64,000 nt of DNA from Acidisarcina sp. Its GTDB lineage: Bacteria; Acidobacteriota; Terriglobia; Terriglobales; Acidobacteriaceae. The notes below the pieces were generated by a model that did no database searches, was not told the origin of the DNA, and saw nothing but the letters and a program-made list of their open reading frames with translations. This document shows positions 36,850 to 46,820 of the stretch, one piece after another. How positions within the stretch are numbered: position 1 is the stretch's first letter; every line of letters begins with the position of its first letter. The stretch spans positions 496,001 through 560,000 of the forward strand of contig DATLIY010000008.1 in assembly GCA_035539175.1 (NCBI GenBank). Reading direction: 5' to 3'. The translations under genes and the position numbers were made by a program.

Positions 36850-38916
36850 GTGACGGCAATCGAGGTGCGGCCTATAATCGTCAGTCAGTTCAAGATCGTC
36901 GATAGCTGTCAGGCCAGCCAGCGGAGGCGCTATCGACCGAGGTGGACGTTGAACGAACCGCAATCGTCCTCAGGGAAACCTAACCACGAGAATGACAAGA
37001 AGCGCACGGAGCACAGCCAGCGCCAGTTTCAATTCGGCGTGGGCTACCTGATTACGAGCCTGATTGCCCTGTGGCTGTTTCCACTGCTCTTCGTAAGCAC
37101 CCAGAGCAAGGAAATTCCTTACAGCGAATTCAAGACGAAGCTGGCAAATTCCCAGATCGTGAACGTGACCATCGGCGAGAGGGAGCTTGTTGGTGAGGCG
37201 AAAAATCCCAAGCCCAACGCATCGCCTGCAGTAATTCCTTTCACCGCCGTTCCCGCACCTGCTGGCGATCCCCAGCTGATTCAGGAATTGCAGGCCGCCA
37301 ATGCAACTTATCAGTTCAAACGCCCGGCGAATCCGCTGGGTGGCATCTTGCTGGGATATTTGCTGCCGCTCCTGCTGCTAGGCGGCTTCTGGTACATGGC
37401 CTATAAGCGAGCGGCTGCGGCCGGACGAGGAGGGTTGGGTGGGGTCTTTGGAGTCGGCAAGAGCAAAGCGATCGAGGTCAAGCCCGAGGATGTCACGGTC
37501 ACGTACAAAGATGTGGGCGGGGCGGATGAGGCTATTGCCGAACTTCAGGAGATCATTCAGTTCCTGAAGACGCCGGAGCAGTTCACTCAACTCGGCGGTC
37601 ACATCCCCAAGGGGGTGTTGCTGGTCGGGCCACCGGGCACGGGCAAGACACTGCTGGCCAAGGCCACCGCCGGGGAGGCGCAAGTCGCTTTTTTTGAGAC
37701 GAGCGGCTCCGAATTTGTTGAAATGTTTGTGGGTGTGGGAGCAGCACGCGTGCGAGACCTTTTCGAGCAGGCGCGCAAGGCCGCTCCTGCGATCGTTTTC
37801 ATTGACGAGATTGATGCCATCGGCCAAAGCAGGGGAGGCGTGGCGCGCCTGGGCAGCGATGACGAGCGCGAGCAAACACTCAACCAGTTGCTGGCCGAGA
37901 TTGACGGGTTCAAGACCGATGCTAGTGCCCCAGTAATCATCATGGCTGCGACGAACCGCCCAGAGGTTCTCGATCCGGCGCTCCTGCGCGCGGGTCGCTT
38001 TGACCGACAGATCGCCATCGGTAACCCGGACCTTATTGGCCGATTACAGATTCTGCGAATTCATAGCAAGAACGTGAAGCTGGATCCAGGTTTTGAACTG
38101 GAGCAAGCTGCTCGGATGACGGCTGGTTTCAGTGGCGCGGATTTGGCGAATGCCATAAATGAAGCGGCTTTACTAGCTGCACGGCGCAAGGCTTCTGCGG
38201 TCACATTAAACGATTTTGAGGCTGCTATCGAACGGGTGATTGCGGGCTCGGAGAAGAAGAGCCGGGTAATGAATGAGCAAGAACGAACCACAGTCGCATA
38301 CCACGAGTCTGGCCACGCGTTGGTCGCTGAGTTGGTTCCACATGGCGAGCCGGTCAGCAAAATCAGCATCGTTCCTCACAGTCGAGGTGCCTTGGGCTAC
38401 ACCATGCAAATGCCAACTGAAGATCGTTATTTGCTCACAATCGATGAGTTGAAGGACAGGATCGCCGTTATGTTGGGTGGACGTGCAGCGGAAATGGTTG
38501 AATTCCGGACTATCAGTACCGGTGCCAGCGATGACATTATGCGTGCGACTGAATTGGCTCGCCGCATGGTGACAGAGTTTGGTATGAGCGAAAAACTCGG
38601 CTCCGTGCGCTATGCGGGTCAGCAGCTCCAATATCTTGGAAAATCGGTTGAGGACAATAGCCAGATTAGTCCAGAAACCCGCCTAACCATCGACGGAGAG
38701 GTCCAGCGTCTGGTAACTGAACAATTGGTTCGTGCCCAGGAACTATTGAAGAGTCACGACGCCGCTCTAAGGACGGTGGCCCAGCAACTGCTGAAGCAGG
38801 AGACGGTGAGCGGAAGCGTCGTGAAAGATGCGTTGGCGAAAACATCTCTGACTTCGGCGAGCGGCACAACCCCTGCCACCCTTCCCTCCGGAAAAGCCAG
38901 CCCTCAGTTCCTATGA
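36850..38916 (+). CDS. ftsH: FtsH-type ATP-dependent zinc metalloprotease
   Basis: This is a 688-residue membrane AAA+ protease. Two helices (about 66-83 and 163-184) flank a periplasmic domain. Walker A GPPGTGKT (260-267), Walker B IVFIDEID (315-322), the second region of homology [20 protein letters not shown] and the zinc motif HESGH (485-489) are all present. The start is unclear: GTG 36850 gives an unusual basic N-terminus, TTG 36949 a more normal one. The gene stands alone beside gene remnants, and its second half uses more AT-ending codons than the dnaA or dnaN region, so it may be an acquired extra copy rather than the housekeeping ftsH. Confidence 0.88.
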   Translation: MTAIEVRPIIVSQFKIVDSCQASQRRRYRPRWTLNEPQSSSGKPNHENDKKRTEHSQRQFQFGVGYLITSLIALWLFPLLFVSTQSKEIPYSEFKTKLANSQIVNVTIGERELVGEAKNPKPNASPAVIPFTAVPAPAGDPQLIQELQAANATYQFKRPANPLGGILLGYLLPLLLLGGFWYMAYKRAAAAGRGGLGGVFGVGKSKAIEVKPEDVTVTYKDVGGADEAIAELQEIIQFLKTPEQFTQLGGHIPKGVLLVGPPGTGKTLLAKATAGEAQVAFFETSGSEFVEMFVGVGAARVRDLFEQARKAAPAIVFIDEIDAIGQSRGGVARLGSDDEREQTLNQLLAEIDGFKTDASAPVIIMAATNRPEVLDPALLRAGRFDRQIAIGNPDLIGRLQILRIHSKNVKLDPGFELEQAARMTAGFSGADLANAINEAALLAARRKASAVTLNDFEAAIERVIAGSEKKSRVMNEQERTTVAYHESGHALVAELVPHGEPVSKISIVPHSRGALGYTMQMPTEDRYLLTIDELKDRIAVMLGGRAAEMVEFRTISTGASDDIMRATELARRMVTEFGMSEKLGSVRYAGQQLQYLGKSVEDNSQISPETRLTIDGEVQRLVTEQLVRAQELLKSHDAALRTVAQQLLKQETVSGSVVKDALAKTSLTSASGTTPATLPSGKASPQFL

Positions 38917-39133
38917 GAAGGCGCTGAGAAGACACGAGGCCTTCTTCCGAAAGCACGGAGACCAGATTCCTCCCTGCCCTCACTGCCTGACCCGCTGGAG
39001 CTGACGTCCTGCCGCACAGCGGCTTTTCTGGAATCTTCGCTTCAGAAACCGGACGAGGCTGGACAGCGTTTCATTGATACATACGGGGTTACGACGAGAA
39101 CCTGGATTCTGCTGGATGCCGTTGGAAGAGCCG

Positions 39134-40531
39134 TTACTTTCCGATGCAGAAGGTGGAGAAGATCAGGTTCAGGATGTCGTCGGGGGTGGTTTCGCCGGTC
39201 AGGGTGTCTAGCTGGCGAAGGGCCTGGTAGAGATCCATCAGCAGCATCTCGTGTGGTGTGCGATGGGAAACGGCACTCGCCGCAGCGGACACTGCCTGCA
39301 GTGTGGCTGTGACGGCCTGATGCTGGCGCAGATTCGTCAACAATCCACTCTGCGGTTCGCCACTCGCTCCAGCCTTGGCCAGAACCTGCTGGCGCAACTC
39401 GTCGATGCCTTCGCCCGTCAACGCTGAGGTGTGCACCACGGTGAGCGAGGAGAGATCTGCGGGAAGGTCACTCTCGTTTCCCAGATCCGATTTGTTCCAG
39501 GCGACCAGCGCCGGGCGATGCACTATGGCTGCGAGTAACTCCGTCTCTTCGGCATTTCGCGGTTGTGTTGCATCGAGCACAAGCAGCACGATGTCCGCAT
39601 CCGACAAGGCCTCGCGCGTCTTCTGAATTCCCATGGACTCGACTTCATCACTCGCCTCGCGCAGGCCAGCGGTATCGACGAGCTCTACCGGGATGCCGCC
39701 GATGGAGACGCGCTCTGTAACCAGATCGCGCGTGGTTCCGGGGATCGCGGTAACGATGGCGCGCTCGCGTTCCGCAATGCGATTGAAGAGAGACGATTTT
39801 CCCGCGTTTGGACGGCCTACGATTGCCAGCGTTAATCCTGAGTGGACGATGCGCCCCTGCGTAAAGGTCGCGGCGATAGCGGCAAGCGGTTGCTCGACCT
39901 GGGCGATTCTCCGGAGGATCTCGTCATCGCTGATGACATCGACATCGTCTTCGGCGAAGTCGATCCCTGCTTCCAACGTTGCGATCGTTTCTACCAGCTG
40001 GTGCTTGATGGGATGGATGCGGCGGGAGAGGGCTCCGCCCAATTGCTGGGCTGCCACGCGAGCCTGATAGAGCGTCTGTGCATCGATTAGATCCCGTACG
40101 GCTTCGGCCTGGGTCAGGTCGATGCGGCCACTGAGAAAGGCGCGCTGTGTAAACTCACCCGGCTCCGCCAGGCGCGCGCCATGCAGGATCGATTGGCGAA
40201 CCAGCATGTCGAGCACGACGGGCGAACCATGGGCCGCAATCTCTACCAGCTCTTCGCCGGTGTAGCTGTGCGGAGCAGCAAACCAGGTCACAAGCGCCTC
40301 ATCGATGCGCTCCTCGTCGCTGGGCCTATCCGGGTCCAGCACCTCGGCAAAACGAACCTGGGCGTGGGCGAGCGGATGGCGCGAACGCACCAGCCGACAG
40401 GCGATAGGCGCTGCCTCCGGCCCGGAGAGCCGCACGATGCCGATGCCTCCGCGACCGGGTGGCGTGGAGATGGCGACTATCGTGTCGTTCTGCAAGGGCT
40501 GCGAGGCGGTGGCTGGATCGTTTCGCTGCAT
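39134..40531 (-). CDS. mnmE: tRNA modification GTPase MnmE
   Basis: The 465-residue protein has the N-terminal folate-binding domain (DTIVAISTPPGRGGIGIVRL), a G domain with GRPNAGKSSLFN, DTAGLR and NKSD, and the obligatory C-terminus FCIGK. With MnmG it makes the wobble-uridine modification in tRNA. The position after jag at the end of the rpmH-rnpA-yidD-yidC-jag series is the ancestral bacterial order. Confidence 0.97.
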   Translation of the reverse strand: MQRNDPATASQPLQNDTIVAISTPPGRGGIGIVRLSGPEAAPIACRLVRSRHPLAHAQVRFAEVLDPDRPSDEERIDEALVTWFAAPHSYTGEELVEIAAHGSPVVLDMLVRQSILHGARLAEPGEFTQRAFLSGRIDLTQAEAVRDLIDAQTLYQARVAAQQLGGALSRRIHPIKHQLVETIATLEAGIDFAEDDVDVISDDEILRRIAQVEQPLAAIAATFTQGRIVHSGLTLAIVGRPNAGKSSLFNRIAERERAIVTAIPGTTRDLVTERVSIGGIPVELVDTAGLREASDEVESMGIQKTREALSDADIVLLVLDATQPRNAEETELLAAIVHRPALVAWNKSDLGNESDLPADLSSLTVVHTSALTGEGIDELRQQVLAKAGASGEPQSGLLTNLRQHQAVTATLQAVSAAASAVSHRTPHEMLLMDLYQALRQLDTLTGETTPDDILNLIFSTFCIGK

Positions 40532-40645
40532 GGCGTCTTTTCGTGAAACATTGCGGGACGAATACCGCCGGGCAAAGACTCTGGAAGCGCAGCCTCCACG
40601 CTTCCTCCTGGAAGACGTGTGCAGGGCTGCGCTGCGAGCGATGGC

Positions 40646-41209
40646 CTACCGGCTACGGCTGGCGTCGCGGCTTGCCCGTGAGGTAGTCCGGGGGGCAGGT
40701 TCGTCATGCTGCCAGCCGCGCGGATACAGGACGACGAAGCGCCGTGCTCCTTCGCCACTGCTGGCTGTTTCCAGGTCTTCATAGCTGCGCAGGGCAAGGT
40801 GCAGCATGCGCCGCTCACGAGAGCTCATGGGCGAAAAGCTGTAGGGCTGGCCTCCGCGACGAACCTTTTCGGCAGCCGTCTCGGCGGCAAGACGCAGCTC
40901 CCGGGCGCGGATCGCCTTGAAGTTGGCGGCGTCAAAGGAGACCTTATCGTGCTCTTCCGGCTCCAGGCGAATGATCTTGGCGGCGATGTGCTCGAGCGAA
41001 CGCAGCAGTTCGCCACCGCGCTCGGTCAGGAGCGGGACATCGGGACCTGCCAGTTCCACGTATATCTCGCGATTCTCCAGGCCATCCGGGTCCGCGGCTC
41101 CGCTGCCAGCGGTGATTCTGTACTTCAGGCGCAGGCCGCCGGTTGTCGTCAGGGTCTTAAGGAAGTCTGCAATCTTGTGTGCTGCGGCTGTGTAATCGTC
41201 AATCGGCAT
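40646..41209 (-). CDS. jag: Jag/KhpB-like RNA-binding protein
   Basis: This is a 187-residue protein. The C-terminal half has an R3H-type segment (YSFSPMSSRERRMLHLALR) and the centre a KH-like region (ERGGELLRSLEHIAAKII). The N-terminal Jag_N domain is missing, so it is shorter than in Firmicutes. It would bind RNA together with KhpA. The start at 41209 is chosen by conserved sequence; no clear ribosome-binding site precedes it, and 41230 is an alternative. Gene order yidC-jag-mnmE supports the name. Confidence 0.85.
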   Translation of the reverse strand: MPIDDYTAAAHKIADFLKTLTTTGGLRLKYRITAGSGAADPDGLENREIYVELAGPDVPLLTERGGELLRSLEHIAAKIIRLEPEEHDKVSFDAANFKAIRARELRLAAETAAEKVRRGGQPYSFSPMSSRERRMLHLALRSYEDLETASSGEGARRFVVLYPRGWQHDEPAPRTTSRASRDASRSR

Positions 41210-41313
41210 CGCTAGACAGTATCGCACCATGGGGTGCAATTCGTCAGCGGGAGATGCAATTCGTCGGCGCTCCTTGTGCTCGCGGTCGCGGCATCGACCT
41301 GCGGAAAACAGAA

Positions 41314-41345
41314 GGGGCGCCAGGGAGGAATCCCTCTGGCGCCCC
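41314..41345. terminator. Stem-loop between yidC and jag
   Basis: GGGGCGCCAG pairs with CTGGCGCCCC around a 12-base loop. On the plus strand it is followed by AAACTTAACTTTTTT; on the minus strand by TTCTGTTTTCC. It can end or attenuate transcription leaving yidC before jag. Confidence 0.65.
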
Positions 41346-41395
41346 AAACTTAACTTTTTTATAGGTACTCAGTTTTTATCTTTTTAATTGACGCT

Positions 41396-43162
41396 TCATT
41401 TTCGAGCGGCGGCTTTTCCGAGGCGCTTGGCGTTTCGGCGCGCGGCGATCTCCCTCATCTCGCGGCCCAGCTTGGTGCGGTTCATGATCGTCTGCTGAAT
41501 GACGCTGATGATATTGCCGAAGGACCAGTAGAGAGCCAGCCCGGAGGCCAGATTCCAGGTCATGAAGCCGAAGAAGACCGGCATCGTGAAGGCCATCATC
41601 TTCTGCTGTGCCGGATCCACGCCGGGCGATGGCGTCAGAAACTGCACCAGAAACATGGTGACGATGAAGAAGACGGGGAGGATGTGCAGCGGATCCGGTG
41701 CGGCGAGATCGTGCAGCCACATCCAGTCCGCATGACGCAGCTCGATCACATTCGAGAGCATCTTATAGAAGCCGAAGAGCAGAGGCATCTGGATCAGCAT
41801 CGGCAGACAGCCTCCGAACATGTTGACCTTCTCCCGCTTCTGCAGCTCGAAGATCTCCTTGTTCATGTCCTGGCGGCGAGGATCGTTCATCTTGTAGTTC
41901 TTGTAGCGATTCTTGATGGCATCCATCTCCGGCTGAATGCGTTGCATCTTCAGCGCGGAGTGCATCATCTGCACGCGTGTCGGCAGCATCGCCAGATTGA
42001 TGAACAGGGTGAGGACGAGGATCGCCCATCCCCAGTTGTGGACGATGTGCTGATAGATCCAGCGGAGCGCCAGGAAGAACGGTTTTGCGATGACCTTCAA
42101 CCAACCGAAGTTGATAATCGGCTCCAGGTCCGGGCCGGTAAAGGAGCCATCCGGCGAGGTTGCGCGCACAGAGGCGAGCACCTCGATGACCTTTGGCCCG
42201 GCAAAGAGACGCACGCGGGTATGCCCGCTGCTGTCTCCCACGGCCGCGCCCAATACGGAAGCCTGATCGGTCACATTCGGCTCCTTGCGGTTGCGCGGAA
42301 TGGCGATCTTGTTGTGCAGCGTGACGACAGTGGTGCGCGCCGGAGCTTCAGGCAGGAAGATGGCAGCGAAGTAGAGATCGCTGATGCCTGCATAGTCGTA
42401 GGGACTCGCAAGCGTCGCTCCGCCTATAACCTTCTTCGGGGATTCATAGTTAGACTTCCCGTTCAGGCTGGTATCGAACTGCGAGTTCGTGTTGTAACTC
42501 TGCAGCGTCTCCTGGTCGCCCAATCCCGAAGGCCACGCGAGCATTGCGTTGACAGGCACACCATTGTTGGTCACAAGGACATCGGCGCTGACCACATAGC
42601 TGGAGTCGAAGCTGAATGTCTTCGTGACCTTCAGGTTGCCCGCGGCATAGGTGAAGGTGAGCTTGGCAGGCGCGGTCAGGGTGCCGGTCGCGGAGGGCTC
42701 ATAGAGCACCTGCGAAAGCTGCCGCGTGAGCGCCGAATCATAGGTGTAGAGCGACAGCGGATACCCGTGCTGCGACGCGGCCTCATTGTTCACCAGGTCC
42801 AACGGCTTGCCGGCTTCGTTCGTGTACTTCTTCAGAATCCACGAGGTGACCTGCGCGCCGCGGTTCGAGAAGCGAATACGGTACAGGTCGTTCTCCAGGA
42901 TCGTTTCGCTCTCGCTCGCTGCCTGGATGCTGGATGTTACCGCTTCTCCAGGTGCGCTGGAGGGCACGATGGCCGTGGCCGGCGGCGCAGCGGGATTCGC
43001 ACCCTGTAGTTGCTGCTGCTGCTGGGGTGGCGGCTCCGGCCCCTTCTTCTGCTTGAGGTACTGCAGCCCAAGGAAGATCAGGAGAAAGATCGTGGAAAAC
43101 GCGAGAATGGTGCGCGAATCCTGCCCACCGCCCTGCTGATTCGGGTTCTTAATTTCTGCCAA
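41396..43162 (-). CDS. yidC: Membrane protein insertase YidC
   Basis: The protein has 588 residues. The N-terminal helix (TILAFSTIFLLIFLGLQYL) is followed by a Gln-rich linker and the large periplasmic beta domain of the Gram-negative type. The conserved five-helix 60KD_IMP core runs from about residue 370 (FFLALRWIYQHIVHNWGWAI, then RVQMMHSALKMQRIQPEMDA). The tail is basic (RNAKRLGKAAARK). It inserts proteins into the inner membrane, alone or with Sec. The start is TTG 43162 with GGAAAAG upstream. Confidence 0.96.
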   Translation of the reverse strand: MAEIKNPNQQGGGQDSRTILAFSTIFLLIFLGLQYLKQKKGPEPPPQQQQQLQGANPAAPPATAIVPSSAPGEAVTSSIQAASESETILENDLYRIRFSNRGAQVTSWILKKYTNEAGKPLDLVNNEAASQHGYPLSLYTYDSALTRQLSQVLYEPSATGTLTAPAKLTFTYAAGNLKVTKTFSFDSSYVVSADVLVTNNGVPVNAMLAWPSGLGDQETLQSYNTNSQFDTSLNGKSNYESPKKVIGGATLASPYDYAGISDLYFAAIFLPEAPARTTVVTLHNKIAIPRNRKEPNVTDQASVLGAAVGDSSGHTRVRLFAGPKVIEVLASVRATSPDGSFTGPDLEPIINFGWLKVIAKPFFLALRWIYQHIVHNWGWAILVLTLFINLAMLPTRVQMMHSALKMQRIQPEMDAIKNRYKNYKMNDPRRQDMNKEIFELQKREKVNMFGGCLPMLIQMPLLFGFYKMLSNVIELRHADWMWLHDLAAPDPLHILPVFFIVTMFLVQFLTPSPGVDPAQQKMMAFTMPVFFGFMTWNLASGLALYWSFGNIISVIQQTIMNRTKLGREMREIAARRNAKRLGKAAARK

Positions 43163-43282
43163 GTGAACTTTTCCTAAGTATCAACGGTCAAAACTTTGTC
43201 GATGCGTGCCGGGCGGATGCTTCGCCAGGCCAATCGTGTACACCGTGCCGACGACCGGAATGGCCGCCTATTCCACGCTCTC

Positions 43283-43591
43283 CTATGGTAACTGGCGCGG
43301 CCCAACTCTGCAGGAGTCTGTCGCATCCTCTACCGGCAAATGGTCCGGCGGAGGCCAGGTTCCGGGGACGGGATCGAATCCACCGCGGAAGAGCGGGTTG
43401 CAGCGCAGGACTCGCAGAACGGCCATCCCGCTGCCAACCAGCCAACCGTGCTTGCCCACGGCCAGCACCGCGTATTCCGAACAAGTGGGCTGAAAGCGGC
43501 AGGCCCCGGAGGTCCCCGTTACCGAGTGCAGCAGAGGCGAGAGCGTCCTCTTATACAGCGCATGTGCGGCAGAGGCCACGCGGACAGTCAT
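43283..43591 (-). CDS. yidD: Membrane protein insertion efficiency factor YidD
   Basis: This 102-residue protein has the typical LYKRTLSPLLHSV, CRFQPTCSEYA and GWLVGSGMAVLRVLRCNP and GGFDPVP motifs. It helps YidC-dependent insertion. The ATG overlaps the rnpA stop (ATGA), the usual arrangement. Confidence 0.95.
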   Translation of the reverse strand: MTVRVASAAHALYKRTLSPLLHSVTGTSGACRFQPTCSEYAVLAVGKHGWLVGSGMAVLRVLRCNPLFRGGFDPVPGTWPPPDHLPVEDATDSCRVGPRQLP

Positions 43592-44055
43592 GGACCGGGC
43601 CTCCTTTGCGGCTCCTTCGCGGGCAGCGTCGCCAGGGCCTGCTGAATAGTCGTAAAGATCCGCTCCACCTCGCGGTCAAGGCGCTCAAATTCGATGGTCA
43701 GCACGGACTTGCGGGGATGGAGGATCACGTCTACCCCCGCCGGCAGCAGAGCTACGTGGCGCCGTACCGCCTCGCGCATGCGCCGCTTGATGCGGTTTCG
43801 CTCCACCGCATTGCCGAGCACCTTGCCGGCGGTCAGCCCCACTCGTGGGCCCTTCGGAGTCGTCAATGGCTGAGCAGGCAAGGATTGGGTACGCGGGGTG
43901 AAGAAGTACGCCATGGTCGGCGCGAAATGCTTGCGGCTGGACTTGTAGACGCGCTGATAATCGGCGTGCTTCTGCAACCGGGCGCCGCGCATGGTGAGCG
44001 GTGCCGCGGCGGTCGAATCAGGCGGTGTTCGGGGACGCTGCAGATGCGTCGTCAT
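43588..44055 (-). CDS. rnpA: Ribonuclease P protein component
   Basis: The 155-residue RnpA has the RNA-binding signature GNAVERNRIKRRMREAVR and the N-terminal LQKHADYQRVYKSSRKHF. It is the protein partner of the RNase P ribozyme in tRNA 5' maturation. The N-terminus is longer than usual; 44055 and 44094 are alternatives, and the core could begin at MRGARLQKHADY. Normally rpmH lies immediately upstream; here a decayed cupin gene of about 400 bases lies between. Confidence 0.92.
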   Translation of the reverse strand: MTTHLQRPRTPPDSTAAAPLTMRGARLQKHADYQRVYKSSRKHFAPTMAYFFTPRTQSLPAQPLTTPKGPRVGLTAGKVLGNAVERNRIKRRMREAVRRHVALLPAGVDVILHPRKSVLTIEFERLDREVERIFTTIQQALATLPAKEPQRRPGP

Positions 44056-44154
44056 GGTCGTATCCGGATCGTCGTAACCGGGAGATCGTCCCACCCGCCA
44101 GAGGCTGAAGACCCCGAGGCCTCACCGCATCCCGGCTCGTCACAGATGGGTCAA

Positions 44155-44545
44155 TTACTCCTGGCCCAATTGCTCGGAGATGCTTCGTGCCAGAGAGGTA
44201 TTCGTCGTGCCGGCGTGAGCTGTGGTCTTCCGCTCCACCAGCAGGATGTCTCTTCCTCGGCCGAGGTGCTGTGCCGCATGCCATGAGGAACCACGAACAG
44301 CTAGCCGGGGCCTAATGGTATCGTGCCGCCATCGGCAGGTTCGCGATGGATCGAGAGCTTGCCGCTGAACACCAGAACGCTGAGCACCAGGAAAAGCTCA
44401 TCCTCGTGCTCATGCTTATGCCAGGGAAAGTCGCCTTCGCCTTGCCAATCTTTACAAATCGGTCGTTTACGCTGCCGATGACCCTGGGTGACCAGAACTC
44501 TTGGAGGAGATTTCGCGCCTCGGCGAGGTGGACTGCTTCTGTCAC
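44155..44545 (-). pseudogene. Cupin-domain protein, frameshifted and nonsense-mutated
   Basis: A GTG start at 44545 opens a frame reading TEAVHLAEARNLLQEFWSPR. After KIGKAK a lost base shifts the cupin core to the next frame: DFPWHKHEHEDELFLVL, with the metal-binding HxHxxxxE. A TAG then interrupts GPG-LFVVPHGMRHSTSAEEE, and a second shift restores ILLVERKTTAHAG and a stop at 44155. Three independent lesions show a dead gene. Intact relatives are short mannose-6-phosphate-isomerase-like cupins of about 115-120 residues. Confidence 0.85.
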
Positions 44546-44578
44546 AAACGGCTGCTCGAAGTCGTGAGAAAAACGGAA

Positions 44579-44734
44579 CTAGTCGCGGAAACCGGCGCTG
44601 ACGGCAACGCGGACACGGCCACGTGCACGGCGGCGGGAGAGAACGGCTGCGCCGCTCTTGGTCTTCATGCGAGCCCGGAATCCGTGCACCTTTACACGAC
44701 GGCGACGGTTGGGTTGAAATGTGCGCTTAGGCAT
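44579..44734 (-). CDS. rpmH: 50S ribosomal protein L34
   Basis: The 51-residue basic protein begins [20 protein letters not shown], includes [18 protein letters not shown] and ends SAGFRD, a complete L34. It is divergent from dnaA, the classic origin-region arrangement. A well-spaced promoter lies 54 bases upstream. Confidence 0.97.
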   Translation of the reverse strand: MPKRTFQPNRRRRVKVHGFRARMKTKSGAAVLSRRRARGRVRVAVSAGFRD

Positions 44735-44787
44735 CGAACTGCGCTCCTGAATCTAGTGTGAGATTTCTGCCAATAGGGCAAGTCCTG

Positions 44788-44816
44788 AGTATAACCGATT
44801 GAGGAAAAAGCCGCAA
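44788..44816 (-). promoter_or_regulatory. rpmH promoter
   Basis: On the minus strand TTGCGG (44816-44811) and TATACT (44793-44788) are separated by 17 bases. They lie 54 bases before the rpmH start. Five of six -10 positions fit the consensus. Confidence 0.6.
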
Positions 44817-45276
44817 AGACCGCATGAAATGCAGGCTGCGACACACTATGGGGAACACACTATGGAACGAGAGGCTAGCACAGGAGGCTAGCATAGGGAG
44901 TAAGGCAGTGGTGACCGGGGACTGTGACCGCAGTGCTACCGGGGGTGATGCTTGAGGCATGGCTCAGCGCGCTCTAGCAGGAAACTTCACATAGGGTGGT
45001 GCAACTCCAGTCCAAAACTTCGATTTCGCAAGAAAGAGTAGCTCTCTGGTCATGCAATTGTGCTAGTATCGGCAGCGTTTAAGAGTAATTTTCTGCACGT
45101 CCAGCTGCCTTGAACTTTTGACGCATCTCGCTTTGCGCAGGGGTTTTCGTGACCCGCGCAATCCCCGCTATTGGAGAGATCGCAGCGCGCCTGAGAATAT
45201 GCCAGCGCGCTGAGCAGTCTTTTCTTACTTGCGGCGATAGCATCAAGTCACGCGGATGTAGCGCGTAAGGAAACAT
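44817..45276. other. rpmH-dnaA divergent intergenic region
   Basis: I find no perfect or one-mismatch TTATCCACA box. ACACACTATGG occurs twice (44851-44861 and 44865-44875), separated by GAA or a similar short spacer. The dnaA ribosome-binding site TAAGGA is at 45266-45271. A clear dnaA promoter is not evident; TAGTAT at 45064-45069 is a weak -10 candidate. Confidence 0.45.
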
Positions 45277-46689
45277 ATGTCTTTTGCACCAACGGCCACG
45301 ACCACCCTGAATCCATGGGTCAGAATCCTCGGAGCTCTCGAGAAGAAAGTGAACCGCCAGTCCTTCGACACCTGGCTGAAACCGACGCGCTTCAGTCATG
45401 CAGTTGCAAAGATGCTGTACGTGCGGATCCCCACGCCCGAGTTTCAGCACATTGGCGATCGCTATGCGGACCTGATTCAGGAGGCAATGGAAGCTCTCGA
45501 GCTGGATTTTGAGGATGTAACCTTCGTCACGGCCGAAGAGGATCCCACAGCGCCGCGGGTGCGGGAAGATGGAGGATTTGCGCCAGTGCCGTCGCATGCC
45601 ACCAATGCCCCCCGTCAGGACAATTCCCGCGCGACCGCGCCGCACCAGGCAAAGTTTGACTGGAGCTCGGCCGCCCAGCTCAATCCCCGCTATACCTTCG
45701 AAAACTTCGTCATCGGCAACGGAAACCAGTTTGCCCGCGCTGCCGCGGAGGCGGTGGCAGAGCGCCCATCGAAGGCCTATAACCCGCTCTTTCTTTACGG
45801 CGGAGTGGGCATGGGCAAGACGCACCTGATGCAGGCCATTGGCCACGAGATGAAGGCCCGCCAGCCGCAAGCCTCCATCTGCTATGTCTCCAGCGAGAAG
45901 TTCACCAACGAGATGATCAACTCGTTGCGCTACGACAAGATGACGAGCTTCCGCGACAAGTATCGCTCGGTGGATTTACTGCTGATCGACGATATTCAGT
46001 TCCTCGCGCAGAAGGAACGCACGCAGGAGGAGTTTTTCCACACCTTCAACGCGCTGCACGACAGCATGAAGCAGATTGTCATCGCCTCTGACCGGCCACC
46101 CAAGGAGCTGCCCGAGATTGAAGACCGGCTGCGAAGCCGCTTTGAGTGGGGATTGATCGCCGACATTCAGCCGCCAGACCTGGAGACCAAGGTCGCCATC
46201 CTGCAAAAGAAGGCTGAGTCGGAGCATGTCGTTTTACCGACGGATGTCGCCCTCTTCATCGCATCGAATGTACGCACCAACGTCCGTGAGCTGGAGGGTG
46301 CGCTGGTGCGGCTCTTTGCATGGTGCAGCCTGAACGGTATGGAGATCACGCTGCCAACCACGCAGCAATGCCTGAAGCAGTTCATCGATACCCAGGTGCG
46401 CAAGATCACCATCGAGGCCATCCAGCGGGCCGTAGCGGAACACTTTGGCAAGCGCGTGGCGGAGCTCAAGCAGAAGAACAATTCCCGCGAGGTCGTTGTA
46501 CCCAGGCAGATCGCCATGTACCTCGCCAAGCAGATGACCGAGGCATCCCTGCCCGAGATTGGGCGCCAGTTTGGCGGCAAGCATCACACGACGGTGATGC
46601 ATTCGATCGCCAAGATTGACGAGCAACGCCGCACTGACAAGGGCATGAACGCCATGGTCAACGACCTGATGGAGAAGCTGAATACCTAA
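45277..46689 (+). CDS. dnaA: Chromosomal replication initiator DnaA
   Basis: The 470-residue DnaA has N-terminal domain I (about 10-85), a variable linker, the AAA+ domain with YGGVGMGKTHLMQAIGHEM (Walker A about 175-182) and LLLIDDIQFLAQKERTQEEF (Walker B), and the DNA-binding domain IV with GRQFGGKHHTTVMHSI near the end. It opens the origin by binding DnaA boxes as the ATP form. The gene is not followed by dnaN; an esterase gene is placed between them. Confidence 0.98.
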   Translation: MSFAPTATTTLNPWVRILGALEKKVNRQSFDTWLKPTRFSHAVAKMLYVRIPTPEFQHIGDRYADLIQEAMEALELDFEDVTFVTAEEDPTAPRVREDGGFAPVPSHATNAPRQDNSRATAPHQAKFDWSSAAQLNPRYTFENFVIGNGNQFARAAAEAVAERPSKAYNPLFLYGGVGMGKTHLMQAIGHEMKARQPQASICYVSSEKFTNEMINSLRYDKMTSFRDKYRSVDLLLIDDIQFLAQKERTQEEFFHTFNALHDSMKQIVIASDRPPKELPEIEDRLRSRFEWGLIADIQPPDLETKVAILQKKAESEHVVLPTDVALFIASNVRTNVRELEGALVRLFAWCSLNGMEITLPTTQQCLKQFIDTQVRKITIEAIQRAVAEHFGKRVAELKQKNNSREVVVPRQIAMYLAKQMTEASLPEIGRQFGGKHHTTVMHSIAKIDEQRRTDKGMNAMVNDLMEKLNT

Positions 46690-46820
46690 GGCAGCGGATC
46701 AGCAAATCAGTGAAAAAGCCGGTCAGCAGGCCGGCGGACCGCTCAAGGTTGCTGTTCAAGGCTGCTGAAGCAGGGCGAGCGGGGAGGTAGGGGCTGTCGG
46801 GCGTAGCTATATTCTTGCGA

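Noticed and set aside
36365-36853. Plus-strand frame of 163 residues over the FG-GAP remnant
   Set aside because: It is the antisense of the FG-GAP frame (acidic repeats of V, D and E); the minus-strand reading matches a known repeat.
41684-43009. 441-residue plus-strand frame opposite yidC
   Set aside because: An antisense shadow of yidC, very rich in Arg and His, with no family features.
45008-45080. Search for DnaA boxes before dnaA
   Set aside because: No sequence close to TTATCCACA was found; weak look-alikes were not kept.
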